The notes beneath the pieces were generated by a model, which was not told the origin of the DNA, made no database searches, and saw nothing but the letters and a program-made list of their open reading frames with translations. The position numbers and the translations under genes were made by a program. A stretch of DNA of 64,000 nucleotides from Aegilops tauschii subsp. strangulata (lineage: Eukaryota > Streptophyta > Magnoliopsida > Poales > Poaceae), in contig NC_053039.3 of NCBI RefSeq assembly GCF_002575655.3, positions 48,485,290 through 48,549,289 on the forward strand, read 5' to 3'. Below, in pieces: positions 1 to 11,045 of the stretch. Numbering within the stretch: the first letter of the stretch is position 1; every line of letters starts with the position of its first letter.

Positions 1-2666
1 GAGAAAGTCTCATCGTAGTCAACCCCTTGAACTTGTCGATAACCCTTAGCGACAAGTCGAGCTTTGTAGATGGTCACATTACCATCTGCGTCCGTCTTCT
101 TCTTAAAGATCCATTTGTTTTCTATGGCTCGCCGCTCATCGGGCAAGTCAGTCAAAGTCCATACTTTGTTTTCATACATGGATTCTATCTCGGATTTCAT
201 GGCTTCTAGCCATTTGTCGGAATCCGGGCCCGCCATCGCTTCTTCATAGTTCGAAGGTTCACCGTTGTCTAACAACATGATTTCCAGGACAGGGTTGCCG
301 TACCACTCTGGTGCGGAACGTGTCCTTGTGGACCTACGAAGTTCAGTAACTTGATCCGAAGCTTCATGATCATCATCATTAACTTCCTCCCCAGTCGGTG
401 TAGGCACCACAGGAACATTTTCCCGCGCTGCGCTACTTTCCGGTTCGGAAGGGGTGACTATCACCTCATCAAGTTCCACTTTCCTCCCACTCAATTCTTT
501 CGAGAGAAACTCCTTCTCCAGAAAGGACCCGTTCTTGGCAACGAAGATCTTGCCTTCGGATCTGAGGTAGAAGGTATACCCAATAGTTTCCTTAGGGTAT
601 CCTATGAAGACGCATTTTTCCGATTTGGGTTCGAGCTTTTCAGGTTGAAGTTTCTTGACATAAGCATCGCATCCCCAAACTTTTAGAAACGACAGCTTAG
701 GTTTCTTCCCAAACCATAATTCATACGGTGTCGTCTCAACGGATTTCGACGGAGCCCTATTTAAAGTGAATGCGGCAGTCTCTAAAGCATAACCCCAAAA
801 TGAGAGTGGTAAATCGGTAAGAGACATCATAGATCGCACCATATCCAATAGAGTGCGATTACGACGTTCGGACACACCATTTCTCTGAGGTGTTCCAGGC
901 GGCGTGAGTTGTGAAACTATTCCACATTTCCTTAAGTGTGCACCAAACTCGTGACTTAAATATTCTCCACCATGATCTGATCGTAGGAATTTTATTCTCC
1001 TGTCACGTTGATTCTCAACTTCACTCTGAAATTCCTTGAACTTTTCAAAGGTTTCAGACTTGTGTTTCATTAGGTAGACATATCCATATCTACTTAAATC
1101 ATCAGTGAGAGTGAGAACATAACGATATCCTCCGCGAGCCTCAACACTCATTGGACCACACACATCGGTATGTATGATTTCCAATAAGTTGGTTGCTCGC
1201 TCCATTGTTCCGGAGAACGGAGTCTTGGTCATCTTACCCATGAGGCATGGTTCGCACGTGTCAAATGATTCGTAATCAAGAGACTCCAAAAGTCCATCTG
1301 CATGGAGCTTCTTCATGCGCTTGACACCAATGTGACCAAGGCGGCAGTGCCACAAGTATGTGGGACTATCGATATCAACTTTACATCTTTTGGTATTCAC
1401 ACTATGAACATGTGTAACATCACGTTCGAGATTCATCAAAAATAAACCATTGACCAGCGGGGCATGACCATAAAACATATCTCTCAAATAAATAGAACAA
1501 CCATTATTCTCAGATTTAAATGAGTAGCCATCTCGAATTAAACGAGATCCAGATACAATGTTCATGCTCAAAGCTGGCACTAAATAACAATTATTGAGGT
1601 TTAAAACTAACCCCGTGGGTAGATGCAGAGGTAGCGTGCCAACGGCGATCACATCGACCTTGGAACCATTCCCGACGCGCATCGTCACCTCGTCCTTTGC
1701 CAGTCTCCGTTTATTCCGTAGTTCCTGTTTTGAGTTACAAATATGAGCAACCGCACCGGTATCAAATACCCAGGAGCTACTACGAGTACTGGTAAGGTAC
1801 ACATCAATTACTTGTATATCACATATACCTTGGGTGTTGCCGGCCTTCTTCTTGTGCGCTAAATATTTGGGGCAGTTCCGCTTCCAGTGACCACTTCCCT
1901 TACAATAAAAGCACTCAGTTTCAGGCTTGGGTCCATTCTTTGACTTCTTCCCGGTAACTGGCTTACCGGGCGTGGCAACTCCCTTGCCGTCCTTCTTGAA
2001 GTTCTTCTTACCCTTGCCCTTCTTGAACTTAGTGGTTTTATTCACCATCAACACTTGATGTTCTTTTCTGATCTCTACCTCAGCTGATTTCAGCATTGAA
2101 TATACCTCGGGAATGGTCTTTTCCATCCCCTGCATATTGTAGTTCATCACAAAGCTCTTGTAGCTTGGTGGAAGCGACTGGAGGATTCTGTCAATAACCG
2201 CGTCATCCGGGAGATTAACTCCCAGCTGAGACAAGCGGTTGTGCAACCCAGACATTCTGAGTATGTGCTCACTAACAGAACTGTTCTCCTCCATTTTACA
2301 GCTGAAGAACTTGTCGGAGACATCATATCTCTCGACCCGGGCATGAGCTTGGAAAACCAGTTTCAGCTCCTCGAACATCTCATATGCTCCATGTTTCTCA
2401 AAACGCTTTTGGAGACCCGGTTCTAAGCTGTAAAGCATGCCGCACTGAACGAGGGAGTAATCATCAGCACGCTGCTGCCAAGCGTTCATAACGTCTTGGT
2501 TCTCAGGGATTGGTGCTTCACCTAGCGGTGCTTCTAGGACATAATCTTTCTTGGCTGCTATGAGGATGATCCTCAGGTTCCGGACCCAGTCCGTATAGTT
2601 GCTGCCATCATCTTTCAGCTAGGTTTTCTCTAGGAACGCGTTGAAATTGAGGACAACGTGGGCCAT
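1..2666 (-). pseudogene. Copia gag-pol polyprotein, 5' part, one early nonsense codon
   Basis: The ATG is at 2666-2664. After 15 codons an in-frame TAG (2621-2619) interrupts gag; a lysine codon (AAG) is likely there in intact relatives. Downstream, the same frame was checked at the zinc knuckle, the protease site and the window edge. Visible parts in order are a copia gag; a CCHC zinc knuckle at 1913-1872 (first Cys near codon 252); a protease with the D-T-G active site at 1763-1755; an integrase with the H-H-C-C finger around 1370-1240 and catalytic core near 1170-960; and the start of reverse transcriptase with the VDYDETF block at the window edge. The protein would package RNA, mature itself, integrate and copy the element. 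The early stop should disable gag unless a downstream ATG is used. The rest of RT and RNase H lie outside the window. Confidence 0.93.
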
Positions 2667-3966
2667 TTGATCTACAATACATAGTGTAAAGATTTTAGAC
2701 TAAGTTCATGATAATTAAGTTCATATAATCAAATTATTTAATGAACTCCCACTCAGATAGACATCCCTCTAGTCATCTAAGTGAAACATGATCCGAATTC
2801 AACTAGGCCGTGTCCGATCATCACGTGAGACGGACTAGTCAAGATCGGTGAACATCTCCATGTTGATCGTATCTTCTATACGACTCATGCTCGACCTTTC
2901 GGTCCTCCGTGTTCCGAGGCCATGTCTGTACATGCTAGGCTCGTCAAGTCAACCTAAGTGTATTGCGTGTGTTCCGAGGCCATGTCTGTACATGCTAGGC
3001 TCGTCAACACCCGTTGTATTCGAACGCTAGAATCTATCACACCCGATCATCACGTGGTGCTTCGAAACAACGAACCTTCGCAACGGTGCATAGTTAGGGT
3101 GAACACTTTCTTGAAATTATTATAAGGGATCATCTTACTTACTACCGTCGTTCTAAGCAAATAAGATGCAAAAACATGATAAACATCACATGCAATCAAA
3201 TAGTGACATGATATGGCCAATATCATCATGCTCCTTTGATCTCCATCTTCGGGGCACCATGATCATCTTTGTCACCGGCATGACACCATGATCTCCATCA
3301 TCATGATCTCCATCATTGTGTCTTCATGAAGTTGTCACGCCAACGATTACTTCTACTTCTATGGCTAACGCGTTTAGCAACAAAGTAAAGTAATTTACAT
3401 GGCGTTATTCAAAGACACGCAGGTCATACAAAATAATAAAGACAACTCCTATGGCTCCTACCGGTTGTCATACTCATCGACATGCAAGTCGTGATTCCTA
3501 TTACAAGAATATGATCAATCTCATACATCACATATATCATTCATCACATCTTCTGGCCATATCACATCACATAGCACTTGCTGCAAAAACAAGTTAGACG
3601 TCCTCTAATTGTTGTTGCAAGTTTTTACGTGGTTTGTAGGTTTCTAGCAAGAACGTTTCTTACCTACGTATGACCACAACGTGATTTGCCAATTTCTATT
3701 TACCCTTCATAAGGACCCTTTTTCATCGAATCCGTTCCGACTAAAGTAGGAGAGACAGACACCCGCTAGCCACCTTATGCAACTTGTGCATGTCAGTCGG
3801 TGGAACCAGTCTCACGTAAGCGTACGTGTAAGGTCGGTCCGGGCCGCTTCATCCTACAATGCCGCCGAAACAAGAAACGACTAGTAGCGGCAAGAAGAAT
3901 TGGCAAACTCAACGCCCACAACTGCTTTGTGTTCTACTCGTGCATAGTAACTACGCATAGACCTGG
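2667..3966 (-). other. Untranslated leader of the copia element
   Basis: About 1.3 kb lies between the primer-binding site and the gag ATG with no long frame. Long leaders of this kind are known for BARE1-type elements and hold the packaging and dimerisation signals. It carries a 39-bp direct repeat, listed separately. Confidence 0.8.
2909..3007. repeat. Direct repeat of 39 bp with 60-bp spacing in the leader
   Basis: Positions 2909-2947 and 2969-3007 are identical, running from GTTCCGAGGCC to GCTCGTCAA, exactly 60 bp apart. Two copies only. Confidence 0.95.
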
Positions 3967-3979
3967 CTCATGATGCCAC
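3967..3979 (-). other. Primer-binding site of the copia element
   Basis: Directly after the LTR end, the minus strand reads TGGCATCATGAGCC. This resembles the complement of the 3' end of initiator tRNA-Met (consensus TGGTATCAGAGC), the usual primer of copia elements, with a few mismatches. Confidence 0.75.
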
Positions 3980-4397
3980 TGTTGGGAATCGTAGCATAAT
4001 TTTAAAAAATTTCCTACGCTCACCAAGATGCATCTATGGAGTCTACTAGCAATGAGGGGAAAGGAGTGGATCTACATACCCTTGTAGATCGCGAGCGGAA
4101 GCGTTCCAATGAACGTGGATGACGGAGTCGTACTCGCCGTGATCCAAATCACCGATGACCGAGTGCCGAACGGACGGCACCTCCGCGTTCAACACACGTA
4201 CAGTGCAGCGACGTCTCCTCCTTCTTGATCCAGCAAGGGGGAAGGAGAGGTTGATGGAGATCCAGCAGCACGACGGCGTGGTGGTGGATGTAGCGGGTCT
4301 CGGCAGGGCTTTGCTAAGCTTCTGCGAGAGAGAGAGAGGTGTTGCAGGGGAGGAGGGAGGTGCCAAAGGCTGTAGGTTGCTGCCCTCCCTCCCCCCC

Positions 4398-4405
4398 TTT
4401 ATATA
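4398..4405 (-). promoter_or_regulatory. Downstream TATA box of the LTR
   Basis: The minus strand reads TATATAAA within CCTATATAAAGGGG, about 1.3 kb into the LTR. It is the better canonical TATA box of the two. Confidence 0.7.
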
Positions 4406-4720
4406 GGCCCCTGGGGGGGGGGTGCGCCAGCCCCAAGAGATGGGATCTCAAGGGGGGCGGCGGCCACAAGGGGGGGAAGGGGTTGCCTTGCCCCCCAAGG
4501 CAAGGGGGAACTCCCCCCTAGGGTTCCCAACCCTAGGCGCATGGGGGGAGGCCCAAGGGGGGCGCCCCAGCCCACTAGGGGCTGGTTCCCTTCCACTTTC
4601 AGCCCACGGGGCCCTCCGGGACAGGTGGCCCCACCCGGTGGACCCCCGGGACCCTTCCGGTGGTCCCGGTACAATACCGATAACCCCAGAAACTTTCCCG
4701 GTGGCCGAAACTGGACTTCC

Positions 4721-4729
4721 TATATATAA
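4721..4729 (-). promoter_or_regulatory. Upstream TATA box of the LTR
   Basis: The minus strand reads ATTATATATAGG about 970 bp into the LTR, in the place of the first of two promoters known from BARE1. Confidence 0.6.
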
Positions 4730-5699
4730 TTCTTCACCTCCGGACCATTCCGGAACCTCTCGTGACGTCCAGGATCTCATCCGGGACTCCGAACAACTTT
4801 CGGGTTTCCGCATACATATATCTCTACAACCCTAGCGTCACCGGACCTTAAGTGTGTAGACCCTACGGGTTCGGGAGACATGCAGACATGACCGAGACGC
4901 CTCTCCGGTCAATAACCAACAGCGGGATCTGGATACCCATGTTGGCTCCCACATGTTCCACGATGATCTCATCGGATGAACCACGGTGTCGAGGATTCAA
5001 TCAATCCGTATGCAATTCCCTTTGTCAATCGGTATGTTACTTGCCCGAGATTCGATCGTCGGTATCCCAATACCTTGTTCAATCTCGTTACCGGTAAGTC
5101 TCTTTACTCGTACCGCAATGCATGATCCCGTGACTAACGCCTTAGTCACATTGAGCTCATTATGATGATGCATTACCGAGTGGGCCCAGAGATACCTCTC
5201 CGTCATACGGAGTGAAAAATCCCAGTCTCGAATCGTGCCAACCCAACAGACACTTTCGGAGATACCCGTAGTGCACCTTTATAGCTACCCAGTTACGTTG
5301 TGACGTTTGGCACACCCAAAGCACTCCTATGGTATCCGGGAGTTGCACAATCTCATGGTCCAAGGAAATGATACTTGACATTTGGAAAAGCTCTAGCAAA
5401 CGAACTACACGATCTTTGTGCTATGCTTAGGATTGGGTCTTGTCCATCACATCATTCTCCTAATGATGTGATCCCGTTATCAATGACATCCAATGTCCAT
5501 AGTCAGGAAACCATGACTATCTGTTGATCAATGAGCTAGTCAACTAGAGGCTCACTAGGGACATGTTGTGGTCTATGTATTCACACATGTATTACGATTT
5601 CCGGATAACACAATTATAGCATGAACAATAGACAATTATCATGAACAAGGAAATATAATAATAACCATTTATTATTGCCTCTAGGGCATATTTCCAACA

Positions 5700-5885
5700 C
5701 ATCCTAGGCGAGCCCCGTGGGAGGTGGGCATAGCCGACTCTGAGGAAGGCGCGGGTGAGTTCGACGGACCCCCTCCACCTTGAAGTTGCCCAAACATGGA
5801 GCTCCCTCTCCACGAGCACGCCCGGTGGATAGCGCAGCTCCGGCACGACAGGCGGATGACTGAAGGTCGGCCCATTGAACTGCAT
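5700..5885 (-). pseudogene. Unrecognised ORF, N-terminal 62 codons, cut by the copia LTR
   Basis: An ATG at 5885-5883 opens a frame of 62 codons (starting MQFNGPTFSHPP) up to the LTR boundary at 5700, where the insertion replaces the rest. A TATA box sits about 105 bp upstream, and the stretch between is a CT-rich 5'-UTR-like sequence. I do not recognise the protein. It lies downstream of the Mutator-like transposase in the same orientation, and no left end of that element was found before it. It may therefore be a second gene of that transposon, or a separate host gene; the sequence does not decide. The frame also stays open upstream of the ATG, so the start is chosen on the TATA distance. 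Confidence 0.4.
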
Positions 5886-5987
5886 CTTCACTTGGTCGCT
5901 TGGAGAGGAAGAGAGGGCTTGGGTGTTTGAAGTTGGAGAGAATGGATCGGATCTGGCTTGTGGGTGGGAGAGGAAGAGAGGCACCCC

Positions 5988-5994
5988 ATTTATA
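5988..5994 (-). promoter_or_regulatory. TATA box of the interrupted ORF
   Basis: The minus strand reads CCTATAAATGGGG. It lies between two near-identical copies of a CTCTTCCTCTCCCACCCACA segment, so the promoter region carries a small direct duplication. Confidence 0.5.
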
Positions 5995-6601
5995 GGCCTG
6001 TGGGTGGGAGAGGAAGAGAGAATGGATGAGAATGGTGCATGTGTGAATCCGGGCGCGTGTGTATCCGTTACGTTTTGGACCCTTAATTTTTTGCACGAAA
6101 ACGATGCATGGGGCGCGTGCGTGCATCTGAATCGCTGCATAGGGAAGCTCTTTGACCGGGCGCGTGCATCTGACTCGCTGCCGTAATCTGAACCACTGTC
6201 GTAATCTGAAACAATGGCCTAACTCTGAATCAATACGTGCATGGCCACCTAGCTCGCCTCGCTCGGCTTGCTCGCATGCATGCACGTCCGCCTCCCACGC
6301 ATGCAAACCCACGTCGCCGCCCTTCCCATGCATGCAGGCCTGGAAAGGCTGAGACGGGCTATTAACTGCGGTCTCAGGCCCAGACAATGAGACGGCCCAA
6401 CGGTCCATCCAGCGCGCCCGGTAATTGTTGAGAAAAAACAATCTCCCAGCCAATCAGATTGCATCTCGCGGATCGCCCCTCTCCTCCCCGCAGATTCCTT
6501 CTAGAAGGGTTAGATCGACGGCCCTTGATCGCCGCTACGGTTAGACGGTCCTTGTTCGGCGCTAGGGTTAGCGGGGTTTGGGAGGGGTTTGGAGCAGTCA
6601 A
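5995..6601. other. Non-coding GC-rich stretch upstream of the interrupted ORF
   Basis: There is no supported gene. Repeated GCATGCATGC and GCGCGTGCATCTGA motifs occur at 6110-6330. The open frames on the minus strand here have no recognisable product. Confidence 0.5.
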
Positions 6602-7440
6602 AGATAGGTTTGACTAGATTTCAAATGAGCATAATAAATTAAATAAAAGTCAGAAAAATGAAAAACCTGCGCACATAGTCTTCTTATGTCATATACTAAC
6701 GATTTAAGTTGATAAACAAGGTTTACATACATTTAAACGAAAAGTTCATGTGTCTTATGTGATATCTCGAGTATCTCAAACTCTCTTGTATGAAGTGAAG
6801 AGAAGTGTTTTGGGGAAATGAACATGAAAATTTCAAAAAACTCACCACAGCTTCATTTTGGAGTGACTAAGAAGGATCCAAGCTTATTTTTTCATTTTGA
6901 TGTTTTAGACTTGTTTAAATCTTGGTCAAAGTTAAGTTTGACCAGAATTCAAATGAGCAAAACAAATTAAAAAAAATCAAAAAAATGGAAAAACTAGCGC
7001 ACATAGTCTGTATATAAAGAATATATGTGTAGGAAAGTTATTTGGCTCATTTAGACAAGGCCGAAAAAAACCTTGCTTAGAAATGAGGCCGTTTACCCTA
7101 CCTTTGGACCCCTCTTTTTAGCACATTTTTCATGAAAATTTCAAAAACCTCACCACAGCTTGATTTTGGATTGACTAAGAAGGATCCAGGCTTAGTTTTT
7201 CATTTTGATGTTTTAGACTTGTTTAAATCTTGGTCAAAGTTAGGTTTGACCAGAATCCAAATGAGCAAAACAAAATTAAAAAAAATCAAAAAAGGAAAAA
7301 CCAGCGCACATAGTCTGTGTATATAAAATATATATATGTGTAGGAAAGTTATTTGGCTCATCTAGACAAGGTCAAAAAAATCTTGCTTAGAAATGAGGCC
7401 GTTTACCCTATCTTTGGAGCTCTTTTTTAGCACATTTTTC
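6602..7440. repeat. Tandem repeat, about 308-bp unit, two full copies and a diverged partial copy
   Basis: Two units begin with CATGAAAATTTCAAAAA at 6823 and 7131 and match over their length; the second ends at 7440. A partial unit (6602-6822) shares the TTTGAC..CAAATGAGCA and GCGCACATAGTCT blocks. The sequence is AT-rich and non-coding. It probably belongs to the 3' part of the Mutator-like element, but that is not proven. Confidence 0.85.
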
Positions 7441-7582
7441 ATGAATGTGAGTTTACCAAAGTTTCGAAAGAATTCCAACATCCATATAGCATGTCAAATT
7501 TGAAGTTCTAACATAGGTCCAACATCATCCAAACATAGTTCTAACATAGGTCCAACGTCATCCAACAGAAATACAACATTAT

Positions 7583-10533
7583 TCATAATGTTTCATAATT
7601 ATTCATAAATAGTGTTGGGGCTTCTGTCTGTTCCTTGAGCTTCTTGCCATCGCTTTGCTCCTCGTGCACCTTGTGCTCATTGCTTCTTCTCTTCTCCTCT
7701 TGGTTGTCAGTACCTTGCACGTCTTCTTCAAACCTACCATAGAGTTGTGCAAAACATAAAAGGTAATGAGATCATGTCAAGTGATAAATGTACAATAGTA
7801 TTTGACCCTTGCAAGATTTACATACCTAGCAGAACTCACAACAACAGAAGGTTGGTCACCATTTGGAGCCTCACTTGGATCACCATGATCACCATTTGGA
7901 GCCTCACTTGGATCACCATTTGGAGCCTCACTTGAATCATTATTTGGAGGATATTTTGGATCATCGTCAAAATCATGCGGCTGTTGACCATCATCATTTG
8001 GAACATCGTCAAAATCCTCATCTGATGCAACCGGCTGTTGACCATCATTTTCATCATCTGTTGAGGCAACCGACTGCTGACCAACATTTTCATCGAAGCC
8101 TTCATCGAAACTCTCTCCGAACGCTGGATCTACTGTGTTATCACAATACTTACCGAAATGACCAGACCCACCACACCTTGTGCACTTACGCTTCCTCGCT
8201 CCAAGTCCAGCTCCTTCGCTGCGAGGTCTGATTCGACTCTTCCTTGGTCTACCTGCTGCTCTCTTTAGAACTGGAGCGCAAAGCTTGAATCCAGGGTCCA
8301 CCATGTCCCATTGTTGTTTTCCCTCCATAGCAGGCAAGGCATAAGCATATGTGGCTTTGAACCTTGCAACAGAGTAGTAATCATGCACATACTACTGTAT
8401 GTTCCCTGCTGGACCTGGGAGAGAAGTGATGAAAAACAAGGCATGAATGCATGGCAACCCAGTTATCTGCCATTGCCTACAATTGCAAGTTCTAGCTTCT
8501 AAATCCATTGGATATCTCCATTCCCTCTTATCTTTATCCAAATATGATATCTCTGCTGTGGTACCCGAGCAAAGAGTCATGTTCATTTCCAAGCCTGTTG
8601 TTTTCTGCTTCAGTTCATTCATCACGGCAGGGATGATAATGTGGCCCATGAATTTTGCCTCGGCTATTCCTGCACGATAATGAAATTTCTGCATGTATTC
8701 TATCCTTATCCTGTCAAGCAAATCCACCACATAATGACCCTTTAGTTTCCGGATCGTTGAGTTGAAAGACTCTGCTAGATTATTGTGCACATAGTCAAGT
8801 TTGCTCAGTTCACTGAATTGGCTTCTGGCCCATAACTTGGAGTGGTGTGTTTCCAAGTATTCTTTCACTTTGGGATTCATGTATAACTGCCTCAAGTGGT
8901 AGTTGTGCTTCTTCACATTGCAAGTCAAAGATGCTGGCCATAAATTGTTGGTATACACCTTTCCTTTGAATTTCTTCATGAAATTTGCAGCAAGGTGACA
9001 CATGCATTCCCTATGCTCTACTCCTGGGAACACATTGTACACGGCCACTTCTAAACCTTTGCAGGCATCTGTATGAATGACCAACCCATTGGGATGTGCA
9101 ATAGCCCGACACAGTTTATGCAAAAACCAAGTCCGACTCTCCTCAGACTCTGTCTCCAGCACACCGTAGGCAACTGGAAATACAAAACTGTGTGCATCAA
9201 CTGCACAAGCTGCTACTAACTGTCCTTTAAACATCCCTGTGATAAAAGTGGCATCAATAGCCAAATAAGGCCTGCAGCCTGCCAAAAAACCCCGGCGACA
9301 AGCCTCAAAGCAGACAAAAACCCTCCTAAAGCATTCCTTTGTCTTTGTCACTCCCCTGAATGTGTACTCCACGGTGTGGTGGTCAATATCTACAATACTA
9401 CCTGGGCTGGTCCTCTCCACTTCACCTTTGAATGAATACAACAATTGAAAACTTTCCTGCCAGTTACCATAAATAGAATCCATAGCATGTTGTTTACCAT
9501 TGAACAACCTCATGTATGGTAAATCTATCTTGAACTTATCTTTGATGTTCTTCTGCAATTCCTTTGGACCCACTTGCTGGTTTTCTTTCACCCACTTCTT
9601 TACTTCTTCTGCCACCCATCTTGACTTGGCTCTACTGATTGTATCCTTCCTAAGGGTTGATTCCTGGCATGTGTGCTTAAAAGGGTTCACTTGGACCTGA
9701 ACATTAGTGCTATTTTGCATTTTAGATGCGAGCAGCCTCCATGGACAACCCTCAGTCGGACAGTGCACTCTGTAACGTACTTGATCGCTCTTGTCAACTT
9801 TGAAAGTACGTTCTACCTTGATGCAGTATGTCACAAGTGCATTTCTACACTCAGTCATGGATGCAAAAATAGTACCTTCTTCCATATGAGGGTTCAAAGG
9901 GTCACATTCAACAGCTGCAAGGTCTTCGTCCTCACCCACCGCGTCATCATCCACACGGACTGCATTGTGAGCCACGTGTTGGTTTTCAGCCCGAGGAGCC
10001 CGTCGTAAATTCCGAATAACATCAGAATATAGCTTCTCTTCATCAACCCCAGAATTATAGTCATCAGGCTCCACTTCAAGGGGGACCCTACTGCCGTTGC
10101 CCACACTTGTCGAGCCACCACGTCGCCGTGCACCAACTGAACTATTCTGGCTAGAGATGCCATTACGACGACTTGGTTCTCCCCGAGATGTTGCACCCGC
10201 CATCCTAGGTCCAAATGCCTGCTCAAGCACATCAATTTGCAGCCTCACATGAAAATTATCTTTCTCTTTATGCCTAGCAAACATGGTAGCCAGCTCTTCA
10301 TCATTACTAACTGTCACCCATTTCTTTTCCCCATCATAGTATTTGTATACCACTTCATCAAGCAAACCCCAAGGATATTGGCTACAAATTACCTCCCCAA
10401 ATTGTCTGAAACTCCGATTACTAGCCATTGGCAACTGATAATCGAAACCTCCTTGGTATTTCTTCTTATCCTTTGCATCGAACATGTACCGGTCCCTTCT
10501 AATGTGCACCAAGAAAGCAAACCGCAACTCCAT
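7583..10533 (-). pseudogene. MULE transposase (mudrA-like), two exons, one in-frame TAG
   Basis: This is the DDE transposase that cuts and reinserts Mutator elements. The ATG is at 10533-10531 (MELRFAFLVH). Exon 1 runs 10533-7826 and exon 2 7733-7583, separated by a 92-bp GTATGT..TAG intron; together they make 953 codons in frame. Domains: N-terminal MuDR/PB1-like region (residues 1-110), a Cys/His motif (CPTEGCPWRL..HTC, near 258-289), the MULE core with acidic residues at D427 (AIDATF), D489 (HTDACKG) and E588 (NNLAESFN), a SWIM zinc finger (CNC..CIH, 683-697), then a CX2CX4HX4C knuckle (CTRCGGSGHFGKYC). An acidic tail follows with tandem EAPNGDPS-type repeats at about 7945-7857. The only defect seen is TAG at 8394-8392, between the SWIM finger and the knuckle. 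The upstream part alone (713 codons) keeps the catalytic core. Confidence 0.9.
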
Positions 10534-11045
10534 CCTAACCGACGAAAAACAGAGACGCAATCAGCACACTAATTGGGCAAACCTACTCGAATCGACTTTT
10601 CAAATGCACAACTAAGCTCAATCTAAACAGGATGCGTGACTTACCGCTCGGGAACCCAGTCGTGGACGCAGCGGATCTCCAGCCCGATGCCTGCCTCGCC
10701 AAATACTCCGGGGTCGCTGCTGCTCGCCATTTCGCCCTGGGGTTCTTCCTCCTAGTTCAAACAGCTCCAGCAGCCCCCCACCTTTGAGCGCTCCGGCCGG
10801 GCGCACGGAAGGAGGCCGCGCCGCGGGTCGAGCAGGTGGTGGGCGCCCCACCCGTGGCGTCGCAGTAAGGTGGCGGGCGTCGCAGGTAGCGGTGGAGCGT
10901 CGGCGCAGGACAATAGCGGCGGAGCAGGCCGTGCAGCTAGTGGCGGGGCAGGTGGTGGCGGCAGCGTAGGACGGCCGGCCGGCGGATGGGCAGAGTGGGC
11001 TAGAATCCTACGAATGATTTGGGGATTTAGTTGCACGGGCCTACA
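10534..11045 (-). other. 5' region of the MULE upstream of the transposase
   Basis: This is non-coding and GC-rich between 10640 and 10990. It continues, after removal of the LARD and one CTACA, into 22524 onward. No clear core promoter was seen. Confidence 0.5.

Larger units (their letters stand above)
1..5699 (-). mobile_element. Ty1/copia retrotransposon, BARE1/Angela/WIS type (cut by window edge)
   Basis: Reading on the minus strand, the element shows an LTR (5699 down to 3980), a primer-binding site, a 1.3 kb untranslated leader and a gag-pol frame that runs off the left edge inside reverse transcriptase. The LTR starts TGTTGGAAATATGCCC and ends CCCAACA, the termini known for the Triticeae BARE1/Angela/WIS group. 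The second LTR lies outside the window, so neither age nor target duplication can be tested; the bases next to the visible LTR are CATCC (5700-5704). The insertion cuts an older ORF-bearing unit at 5700. Confidence 0.93.
3980..5699 (-). repeat. LTR of the BARE1/Angela-type element, 1720 bp
   Basis: The LTR has TG..CA ends on the minus strand (starts at 5699, ends at 3980). It holds two TATA boxes, at 4729-4721 and 4405-4398. This matches the two-promoter design described for BARE1. G-rich and C-rich runs at 4390-4640 create several open frames in both strands that are not genes. Confidence 0.93.

Noticed and set aside
2909..3007. Possible CRISPR-like repeat
   Set aside because: It has only two copies and one 21-bp spacer, in a plant retrotransposon leader.
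4422..4835. Overlapping frames of 90-140 codons in the copia LTR
   Set aside because: They lie in G- and C-run-rich LTR sequence with no domains, and known BARE-type LTRs do not encode proteins.
5592..6140. 182-codon minus-strand frame spanning the copia boundary
   Set aside because: It crosses from the old unit into the LTR at 5699; the fused end is accidental. Only the part from 5885 to 5700 was kept.
8380..8400. Programmed readthrough of the transposase TAG
   Set aside because: The codon context does not match known readthrough signals such as a CAATTA 3' context; a simple mutation is more likely.
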